From positions 1 through 5,191 of the forward strand of contig CANIAI010000199.1 in the NCBI GenBank assembly GCA_947465275.1: 5,191 nt of DNA, in the 5' to 3' direction. Under the pieces are notes generated by a model. That model did no database searches and was not told where the DNA came from. It saw only the letters and a program-made list of their open reading frames with translations. This document shows, piece by piece, positions 1 to 5,191 of the stretch (within the stretch, counting starts at the first letter, position 1; each line of letters begins with the position of its first letter). Position numbers and translations under genes: made by a program. This DNA is from Acidobacteriota bacterium. GTDB taxonomy: Bacteria > Acidobacteriota > Vicinamibacteria > Vicinamibacterales > UBA2999.

Positions 1-2407
1 CCAGATCCAGCGCGTACCGAGCCACGCCCCAGGTCAGGCCGACCGCGCCGAGCGCGCCGACCGTGCCGGCGATCGTGCCGAGCACGCCGTATTCCAGCAG
101 CAGCATCGTGGCGATCAGGCGGCTGCTCGCCCCCAGCGTCTTGAGGATCGCCGCCTCGTAGACCCGCCGGAACTTCGTCATCGACACGGCGCCGATGAGG
201 ATCAGCATCCCGCTGAACAGCACGAGCCCGCCGACGACGCTGACCGCGAGCGTCACGTTGTCGAGCACGGCCGTCACCGTCTGCATCACCTCGCGGACGT
301 CGATGACCGACACGTTCGGGAACTGCCGCACCAGGTCGCCCTGCATGCGGGCGCGCGCATCCGGATCGGCCGGCCCGCGGAGCGTCGAGATGAAGGTGTG
401 CGGCGCCTGTTCGAAGGTACCGGGCCGGAAGACGAACATGAAGCCGCCCGTGCGGAAGTCCTGCCAGTTGACCTTGCGGACACTCGTCACGCGGGCGGTG
501 ATCACCCGTCCCAGCACGTCGAAGCGCATCCGGTCGCCGATGTGGATGCCGCGGTCGAGGAACGCCTCCTCGATCGAGACCTCTGTCTCGCCCGCGGTCG
601 CCCCCGCCGCCTCACTCCCCCACCACCGGCCATCGAGGATCGTCTCGTTCGCCTGCAGTTCGGGACGATAGGTGACGGTGAACTCGCGCGCGAGCCCGCC
701 GCGACCGCGCACCTGCTCGTAGCTGTCGAGCGCGAGGTCCCGTCCCTCGACGCCGACCACGCGGGCGCGGAGCACCGGGAGGATGCGCGGGTCGGCCTGC
801 GTGCGGTCACGCAGGAAGGCGCGCAGCGGGTCGACCTGATCCGGCTGGATGTCGATGAGGAACAGGTCGGGCGAGTCGGCGCCACCCTGCACCGCGAAGT
901 CGCGCAGCAGGTTCGCCTGCAGCCCCCGCACGCCGAGGATGAAGAAGGCGCCGAGGCCGACCGCGAGCAGGATCACCCGCGTCTGGTTGCCCGGGCGCGC
1001 CATGTGCAGCACGGCCTGCCGCAGCGCGAACGACCGCGCGTGCCGCAGCGGCTGGATGGCGCGGACCAGGAGCCATCCGGCCAGGCTCAGCACGGCCGCG
1101 GTGCCGACGAACCCGGCCGACAGCCAGAGGCCGACACGCAGCGACCCGGCCTGCCACGACGCGACGCCGACGAGGGCGGCGGCGACGGTGCCGGTGACGC
1201 TCCACTTCAGCCAGTCGATCCGGTCGGGTGGTGGGATGTCCTGCCGCAGCAGGCGTGACGGCTTCACCTGCCGCACGTCGAGCAGCGGCACCACCGAGAA
1301 GAGCACCGAGACCAGCACGCCGATCAGGAGCCCCTGCACCACCGCGGGTCCGGTCAGCCCGACCGAGACGGGGAACATCGTCGCCAGGTCACCCACGAAG
1401 CGCGGCACCACCGCCAGCACCACCCCGGCGATGCCGATCCCGAGGCCGCTCCCGGCGAGCCCGAGGATCAGCACCTGCCCCATGTAGACGGCGAGCACCT
1501 GTCCGGAACTCGCGCCGACGCACTTGAGGATGGCGATGCTCCGCACCTTCTGCTGCACGAACACCCGCGTGACGCTCGAGACGCCGATGCCCCCGAGGAT
1601 GAGCACGACGAGCCCGACCAGGCTCAGGTAGTTCTCGGCGCGCGTGAGGTTCTCGCCGATCTGATCCTCGCTGGTGCGATACGACCGGACGCCGACGAAC
1701 TCGTTCGCGAGGGCGCCCCGCAGCCGCGCGGTGAGCGGCTCGAGTTCCGACGGCGGCACCTTGAGCAGAATCTGCCGGGTGACGCGGCTGCCGAAGCCGA
1801 GCAGTCCGGTCGCGTCGAGGTCGGCGCGATCGATCATCACCCGCGGCCCGAGGCTGAACGCGCCGAGGCGGCGTCCCGGCTCGGACGCGATCACGCCGCG
1901 GATCTCGAAGGTGCCGGTGCCGATCTGGATGCGGTCCCCGACCCGCAGGTTCAACTGGGCGAGCAGTTCAGGCCTGACGAGCGCGCCGCCGTTCCGCACC
2001 AGGTCGTGGCGGTAGGCCCCCTCACGCAGCGTGACGTCGCCGTAGAACGGGAACGCCGGCGGCACCGCCCGCAGTTCCACCATCTTCGACCCGGGCGTCT
2101 CCGGATCGGCCGCCCGCACCATCGTCGACAGCTCGATCGCGTCGGCGCGCGCCGACACGCGGCCCGCCTGCGCCTCCGCCGTGAGCAGCGACGCGACGGT
2201 GTCGCTGAACGGACGGTTGCTCGTGAGGAGGAGGTCGGCGGCGAGCAGGCTCCGCGCCTCGGACGACAGCGTGTTGCGCACGCCCTGGATCACCGACCGG
2301 ATCGAGACGATCGCCCCGACCCCGATGGCGATGCAGATGAAGAAGAACAGCAGCCGGTGCCACGATGACCGGATCTCGCGGACGGCCATCCGCAGCACGA
2401 ACGTCAT
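1..2407 (-). CDS. ybbP: YbbP-like FtsX-family ABC transporter permease (3' end beyond window)
   Basis: Inner-membrane permease of the MacB/FtsX (type VII) ABC class, partner of the ATPase just upstream. The frame is open for 802 codons from the ATG at 2407 to the window edge, with no stop or frameshift seen. By reading the translation: a basic N-terminus, then TM1 (about residues 19-41, FFFICIAIGVGAIVSI), a periplasmic MacB_PCD-like domain (about 42-258), and a first FtsX core with TMs near 259-281, 309-335 and 353-375. Two further TMs lie near 404-448 and one at 476-495. A second large periplasmic domain (about 497-717) precedes the second FtsX core, with TMs near 720-742 and 766-792. Both cores carry the same cytoplasmic motif after their first helix (AILKCVGAS near 292-300, AILKTLGAS near 753-761), expected to contact the ATPase. 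E. coli YbbP is about 800 residues with ten TMs; here the last TM and tail are missing because the window ends. The start overlaps the ATPase stop (ATGA), with a GAGG 10 nt upstream. The substrate cannot be read from sequence. Confidence 0.93.
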   Translation of the reverse strand, partial: MTFVLRMAVREIRSSWHRLLFFFICIAIGVGAIVSIRSVIQGVRNTLSSEARSLLAADLLLTSNRPFSDTVASLLTAEAQAGRVSARADAIELSTMVRAADPETPGSKMVELRAVPPAFPFYGDVTLREGAYRHDLVRNGGALVRPELLAQLNLRVGDRIQIGTGTFEIRGVIASEPGRRLGAFSLGPRVMIDRADLDATGLLGFGSRVTRQILLKVPPSELEPLTARLRGALANEFVGVRSYRTSEDQIGENLTRAENYLSLVGLVVLILGGIGVSSVTRVFVQQKVRSIAILKCVGASSGQVLAVYMGQVLILGLAGSGLGIGIAGVVLAVVPRFVGDLATMFPVSVGLTGPAVVQGLLIGVLVSVLFSVVPLLDVRQVKPSRLLRQDIPPPDRIDWLKWSVTGTVAAALVGVASWQAGSLRVGLWLSAGFVGTAAVLSLAGWLLVRAIQPLRHARSFALRQAVLHMARPGNQTRVILLAVGLGAFFILGVRGLQANLLRDFAVQGGADSPDLFLIDIQPDQVDPLRAFLRDRTQADPRILPVLRARVVGVEGRDLALDSYEQVRGRGGLAREFTVTYRPELQANETILDGRWWGSEAAGATAGETEVSIEEAFLDRGIHIGDRMRFDVLGRVITARVTSVRKVNWQDFRTGGFMFVFRPGTFEQAPHTFISTLRGPADPDARARMQGDLVRQFPNVSVIDVREVMQTVTAVLDNVTLAVSVVGGLVLFSGMLILIGAVSMTKFRRVYEAAILKTLGASSRLIATMLLLEYGVLGTIAGTVGALGAVGLTWGVARYALDL
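2404..2407 (-). other. Stop/start overlap ATGA between ATPase and permease genes
   Basis: On the minus strand the permease ATG (2407-2405) overlaps the ATPase TGA (2406-2404) by four bases. A GAGG (2421-2418) sits 10 nt upstream inside the ATPase gene. This arrangement is classic for translationally coupled subunits of one complex. Confidence 0.85.
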
Positions 2408-3084
2408 CGCGCGACCGCCTCGGCATCGGCGACGCGCCGGCCGTCGCGCAGCACGAGCCGGACGTCGGCGAGCGCGGCCAGTTCGTGGTCGTGTGTGACC
2501 AGGATGAGGGTGGACCGGCGGCTGCGATGCACGCCGAGCAGCAGGTCGAGGATGACGCGCCCGGTCGCGGAGTCGAGGTTCCCCGTCGGCTCGTCGGCGA
2601 GCAGGATCGGCGGGTCGTTCGCGAGGGCGCGCGCCAGGGCGATGCGCTGCTGCTCGCCGCCCGAGAGCTGTGAGGGATAGTGGTGGCCGCGTTCCGCCAG
2701 CCCCACCTCGCCGAGCAGCTGCCGGCCACGGGCGTTGGCGTCCCGCCGACCGGCGATCTCCATGGGCACCAGGATGTTCTCGAGCGCGGTGAGCGAGGGC
2801 ACCAGGTGGAAGGACTGGAAGACGAAGCCGATCTTCGCGCCGCGCAGCCGCGCCAGGTCGTCCTCGCCGAGGCGCGTGATATCAGCGCCGTCCACGAGGA
2901 TCGATCCGGTCGACGGCGCGTCGAGCCCGGCGAGCAGGCCCAGCAGCGTCGACTTGCCGCTGCCCGACGGGCCGACGATCGCGATGAACTGTCCGGAGGG
3001 TATGGTGAGGTCGAGCGGATGGAGGATCGTGAGCGGATGGTCCCCGCTCATCACGGTGCGGGATACCCCACGAAGTTCGATCAT
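2404..3084 (-). CDS. ybbA: YbbA/LolD-family ABC transporter ATP-binding protein
   Basis: Cytoplasmic nucleotide-binding subunit of 226 residues, the usual length for the LolD/MacB/YbbA family; a dimer should power the permease encoded next. All ATPase motifs are intact: Walker A GPSGSGKST (38-46), Q-loop Gln90 in FVFQSFHLVPSLTALEN, the ABC signature LSGGEQQR (140-147), and Walker B ILLADEP (160-166) with Glu165 as catalytic base. The D-loop NLDS (169-172) and H-loop His198 in VTHDH follow. The stretch after the Q-loop and the GEQQR signature are typical of the lipoprotein-release/macrolide-export branch and not of nutrient importers. The ATG at 3084 shares one base with the upstream hydrolase stop (TGATG); only a weak GAGAAAG lies before it, so translational coupling probably drives initiation. 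Its stop overlaps the permease start by 4 nt. The assignment to YbbA instead of LolD rests on the neighbours (TesA-like gene and an 800-residue double-FtsX permease), since the ATPases themselves are hard to tell apart. Confidence 0.96.
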   Translation of the reverse strand: MIELRGVSRTVMSGDHPLTILHPLDLTIPSGQFIAIVGPSGSGKSTLLGLLAGLDAPSTGSILVDGADITRLGEDDLARLRGAKIGFVFQSFHLVPSLTALENILVPMEIAGRRDANARGRQLLGEVGLAERGHHYPSQLSGGEQQRIALARALANDPPILLADEPTGNLDSATGRVILDLLLGVHRSRRSTLILVTHDHELAALADVRLVLRDGRRVADAEAVAR

Positions 3085-3086
3085 CA
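3082..3086 (-). other. Stop/start overlap TGATG between hydrolase and ATPase genes
   Basis: Read on the minus strand, the TGA stop of the hydrolase (3086-3084) shares its last A with the ATG of the ATPase gene (3084-3082). With only a weak purine stretch before the start, re-initiation by the same ribosome is the likely mode of translation, which would fix the ratio of the two products. Confidence 0.85.
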
Positions 3087-3827
3087 GCGGGCTTTCTCGA
3101 GCAGCGGCTGCAGCGTCTTCCAGATGTTCGCTTCGACGATGCGGGCGCCGGCCGGGTTCGGGTGAATGCCGTCGGCGATGTTCAGCGCCGGGTTGCCCGC
3201 CACCCCTTCCAGGTAGAACGGGATGAACACGATGCCAGGCTCCTTCGCGAGGTCACGATAGACCTGGCGGAATTCCGCGGTGTACGAGGCGCCGTAGTTC
3301 GGCGGCGCCTCCATCCCGGTGAGCACGACGGTGATGCCGCGCTGCTTCGCCGTCGAGATGACCTGTGTCAGGTTGCGCCGGAGGTCGGCGACCGAGAGGC
3401 CGCGCAGGCCGTCGTTCGCGCCGAGTTCCACGACGAGGACGCGCACGTCACCGTCGAGCGACCACTCGAGCCGGCGGACGCCGCCGGCCGAGGTGTCGCC
3501 GGAGACACCGGCGTTCACCACCTCGTAGCGGTAGCCTTCGCGATCCAGCCGCGCCTGCGTCAGGGACGGGATCGACTGCTCGCGCTCGAGGCCGTACCCC
3601 GCGGTCAGGCTGTCGCCGAGGAACACGATGCGCGGCCTGGCGGCGGTGCTGGCCTCGCGGCTGGCCGGCGTGCTGTCCGCCGTGCTGACCGCCGTGCTGA
3701 CCGACGAGGCGCGCGGCGCCTCGCCTGAGGCGGCGGCGGTGCCGCGGTCTGGCGGCGTCTCACCGCCTCCGGAGCAGGCCAGGAGCCCGCAGGCGAATAC
3801 GAGGGCGACCGCCGACGCTGTCTTCAT
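3084..3827 (-). CDS. tesA: TesA-like SGNH/GDSL hydrolase (arylesterase / lysophospholipase / thioesterase), predicted lipoprotein
   Basis: Secreted serine hydrolase of 247 residues from the chosen start; it would cleave acyl esters or thioesters in the periplasm. The SGNH blocks are in order: GDSL at 71-74 with nucleophile Ser73, SGDTS with oxyanion Gly110, GAND with Asn138, and DGIHPN with Asp219 and His222 completing the triad. The spacing and the NAGVSGDT and GLRG segments match E. coli TesA. The N-terminus reads MKTASAVALVFACGLLAC, a type II signal peptide with lipobox LLAC and lipidated Cys18, followed by a low-complexity Ala/Ser/Thr-rich linker (about 20-63) before the catalytic domain. 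E. coli TesA has an ordinary signal peptide and no such linker. I prefer the ATG at 3827 because it gives a clean lipoprotein signal and has GGGA 9 nt upstream. In-frame alternatives (ATG at 3842, GTG at 3860) add residues before the signal. First gene of the operon with the ABC genes. The true acyl substrate is unknown. Confidence 0.93.
   Translation of the reverse strand: MKTASAVALVFACGLLACSGGGETPPDRGTAAASGEAPRASSVSTAVSTADSTPASREASTAARPRIVFLGDSLTAGYGLEREQSIPSLTQARLDREGYRYEVVNAGVSGDTSAGGVRRLEWSLDGDVRVLVVELGANDGLRGLSVADLRRNLTQVISTAKQRGITVVLTGMEAPPNYGASYTAEFRQVYRDLAKEPGIVFIPFYLEGVAGNPALNIADGIHPNPAGARIVEANIWKTLQPLLEKAR
3667..3702 (-). repeat. Three tandem 12-bp repeats inside the tesA linker
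   Basis: On the plus strand the unit gccgtgctgacc is present exactly at 3679-3690 and 3691-3702, and with two changes (ggcgtgctgtcc) at 3667-3678. It lies in frame in the hydrolase gene and encodes VSTA VSTA DSTP (residues 43-54) in the linker between lipid anchor and catalytic domain. Because the unit is a multiple of three, gain or loss of copies would change linker length without a frameshift. Confidence 0.8.
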
Positions 3828-3880
3828 GGATGCCAATCCCATTATGTTATATGGGCACACAGAGTCCCGGACCCCTCACC
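3828..3880. promoter_or_regulatory. Divergent intergenic region with AT-rich patch, candidate bidirectional promoter
   Basis: This 53-bp gap is the only space between the tesA operon and pgi, so promoters for both probably lie in or next to it. It contains attatgttatat (3841-3852), 11 of 12 bases A/T in an otherwise GC-rich window. On the minus strand it offers TATAAC (3851-3846) or CATAAT (3846-3841) as a -10 for tesA; on the plus strand, TTATAT (3847-3852) or TATGTT (3844-3849) for pgi. No convincing -35 hexamer is found at 16-18 nt on either strand. A pgi start site would fall near 3859, giving a leader of about 20 nt; the tesA leader would be only about 7-12 nt. The assignment is inference from base composition and position. 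Confidence 0.45.
3837..3840 (-). promoter_or_regulatory. Candidate ribosome binding site for the TesA-like gene
   Basis: On the minus strand GGGA lies 9 nt before the ATG at 3827. It is a weak Shine-Dalgarno match but supports this start over the ATG at 3842 and the GTG at 3860, which have nothing comparable in front of them. Confidence 0.35.
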
Positions 3881-5191
3881 ATGCCTGATTCGACCTTTAC
3901 CGACGCCCTTCGTAAGACGTATGCGGAGCTCGACCAGTTGCAGTTCGTCGATGCGCTCTGGGCGCGCGACGTCCAGGTCTGGACGGGTGACGAGGCCACC
4001 CACCGGAAGATCGCCGGCCGCCTCGGCTGGCTCGGCGCGCTCGATGTCGTGGAGCCCCAGCTGCCCCGACTGAAGGCATTCGCCGACAGCCTGAGGGGCG
4101 ACGGCCTCACCGACGTGGTGCTGCTCGGCATGGGCGGGTCGAGCCTGGCCCCCGAGGTGCTGCGGCAGGTGCTCGGCCGGGCCGGGCAGGTGCCGCGCTT
4201 CCGCATGCTCGACTCGGTCGATCCAGACGCCGTGCGGGCCGCCTGCGCGGCGCCCGCGACGACACTCTTCGTACTGGCGAGCAAGTCGGGCGGCACCATC
4301 GAGCCGAACGCGATGGCGGCCGAGGCGGTGCGCGCCCTCCAGGCGGCGGGCATCACCGACTGGGCGCGACGTGTCGTCGCCATCACCGATGAGGGCACCG
4401 CGCTGCACCGCCGGGCGCAGGAGTCGGGGTTCCGTGAGATCTTCGTGAACCCGTCGGACATCGGGGGCCGCTACTCGGCGCTGTCGCTGTTCGGCCTGGT
4501 GCCTGCCGCGCTCATGGGCATCGACCTCGACGGTCTCATGGCCGAGGCCCGCGCGATGGAACAGGCCTGCCGGGTGTCGGTGGGTGCCCGCAACCCCGGC
4601 GTCGTGCTCGGCGCCTTCGCCGCGGCTGGGGCGCGCGTCGGCCGTGACAAGCTGACGCTGCTGCTGCCCGAGCGGCTCGCCTCGTTCGGCCTGTGGGTCG
4701 AGCAGCTGGTCGCGGAGAGCACCGGCAAGCAGGGGCGCGGCGTGGTCCCGATCACGGGAGAAGCCGGTCCGATCGTCTGGGGCGCCGACCGCCTGTGCGT
4801 GGCCGTGACCATGGGCGCCGAGGCACCTGCCTCCCCGCTGCTCGATTCGGCACGCGCGGCAGGCGTACCGCTGCTCGATCTGGCGATGCCGGGCCCGCTC
4901 GCGCTCGGCGCGGAGTTCCTGCGCTGGGAGCTCGCCACGGCCGTCATGGGGCGCCTGCTCGAGGTGAATCCCTTCGACGAGCCGAACGTGCAGCAGGCGA
5001 AAGACGCCACCGGCATCCTGCTGGCCGAGTACGAGCGAACCGGCGTGCTGCCCGAGCCCTCGTCGAGCGCGCTGACCGCCGATGCGACCGTCAGCGTCAC
5101 CAGTGCCGCGGCCGGTCAGGGCGCGGTGCCCACCCTGACGGCCCTGCGCGAGGCTGGGGACTACCTCAGCATCATGGCGTACCTGCCGCCG
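3881..5191 (+). CDS. pgi: Glucose-6-phosphate isomerase, type related to the PGI half of transaldolase/PGI fusions (3' end beyond window)
   Basis: Cytoplasmic enzyme interconverting glucose 6-phosphate and fructose 6-phosphate. Open for 437 codons to the window edge. Visible motifs: N-terminal RLGWL region (47-51), phosphate-loop GMGGSSLAPEV (83-93), SKSGGT (134-139, sugar-phosphate binding), and the PGI signature SDIGGRYSALSLFG (192-205). Then come AESTGKQGRG (278-287) with the probable catalytic Glu279, and NPFDEPNVQQAK (363-374) with the conserved Lys374. The last residues, GDYLSIMAYLPP, are typical of this subfamily, in which roughly another 100 or more residues normally follow. This pattern resembles the C-terminal half of bifunctional TAL-PGI proteins, but no transaldolase domain precedes it: the next gene upstream is divergent, so this is a stand-alone version. 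The ATG at 3881 is preferred; an in-frame ATG at 3851 would add ten residues (MGTQSPGPLT) that look unlike the family and would run into the promoter patch. No good Shine-Dalgarno is seen before either start. A tal gene could lie outside the window. Confidence 0.92.
   Translation, partial: MPDSTFTDALRKTYAELDQLQFVDALWARDVQVWTGDEATHRKIAGRLGWLGALDVVEPQLPRLKAFADSLRGDGLTDVVLLGMGGSSLAPEVLRQVLGRAGQVPRFRMLDSVDPDAVRAACAAPATTLFVLASKSGGTIEPNAMAAEAVRALQAAGITDWARRVVAITDEGTALHRRAQESGFREIFVNPSDIGGRYSALSLFGLVPAALMGIDLDGLMAEARAMEQACRVSVGARNPGVVLGAFAAAGARVGRDKLTLLLPERLASFGLWVEQLVAESTGKQGRGVVPITGEAGPIVWGADRLCVAVTMGAEAPASPLLDSARAAGVPLLDLAMPGPLALGAEFLRWELATAVMGRLLEVNPFDEPNVQQAKDATGILLAEYERTGVLPEPSSSALTADATVSVTSAAAGQGAVPTLTALREAGDYLSIMAYLPP

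Noticed and set aside
398..1258. Long plus-strand open frame (286 codons) opposite the permease gene, with similar shorter ones at 195-671, 849-1487 and 2006-2368
   Set aside because: Composition is Arg/Ala/Asp/Glu-rich with no recognisable domain. The opposite strand encodes a well-conserved permease; antisense open frames are expected in GC-rich DNA.
3492..3509. Inverted repeat ggtgtc-gccgga-gacacc that could form a hairpin
   Set aside because: It lies within the codons for the SGDT block of the hydrolase and has no T-run, so it is not a terminator; coding constraint explains it.
3162..3728. Plus-strand open frame opposite the TesA-like gene
   Set aside because: It is the antisense of an intact SGNH hydrolase with all catalytic blocks, and has no family resemblance of its own.
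3851..3880. Earlier in-frame start for the isomerase at 3851
   Set aside because: It would place the start codon in the AT-rich promoter patch, has no ribosome binding site, and adds ten residues unlike the family.
3842..5100. Minus-strand open frames opposite the isomerase (3842-4408, 3847-4461, 4471-5100)
   Set aside because: The plus strand carries all PGI motifs in one frame. The antisense products are Ser/Arg/Pro-rich shadows without recognisable features.
1..5191. Search for a previously undescribed system, mobile elements, tRNA, CRISPR or attachment sites
   Set aside because: All but about 53 bp is taken up by four recognisable genes; no terminal inverted repeats, tRNA-like folds or spaced direct repeats were seen.

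Overview
This is a compact, fully coding, very GC-rich bacterial window (by eye about two thirds G+C or more). It holds four protein genes in two divergent units and no RNA genes, mobile elements or CRISPR. The organism is probably a high-GC Gram-negative-type bacterium. An Acidobacteriota member (for example Vicinamibacteria), or less likely a Gemmatimonadota member, is my best guess. That guess rests on the style of the YbbP-like permease and on a glucose-6-phosphate isomerase of the type usually found in transaldolase/PGI fusions. No phylogenetic marker is present to settle it.

Layout. Positions 1-3827, all on the minus strand, form a tight three-gene operon read right to left. It starts with a TesA-like SGNH lipase/esterase carrying a lipoprotein signal (3827-3084). 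Next is a YbbA/LolD-like ABC ATPase (3084-2404), and then a YbbP-like FtsX-family permease (2407 to the left edge, cut before its last membrane segment). Junctions are TGATG (1-nt overlap) and ATGA (4-nt overlap), so translation is probably coupled. On the plus strand, 3881 to the right edge is a glucose-6-phosphate isomerase truncated at its C-terminus. A 53-bp gap (3828-3880) separates the two units and holds the only AT-rich patch of the window, a likely shared promoter region.

How the genes work together. The permease and ATPase form a type VII (MacB-like) ABC machine. Such machines generally use ATP in the cytoplasm to move periplasmic domains rather than to pump solutes across the membrane. 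The operon-mate hydrolase is predicted to sit in the periplasm on a lipid anchor with a flexible linker, so an inner-membrane lipid-handling complex (extraction plus hydrolysis) is the natural reading. The isomerase is central carbon metabolism and looks functionally unrelated; the divergent placement is probably incidental. I found no clearly novel system. The most noteworthy points are the co-directional fused-looking tesA-ybbA-ybbP operon, the lipoprotein form of TesA with a repeat-built linker, and the stand-alone fusion-type PGI lacking an obvious internal catalytic histidine.
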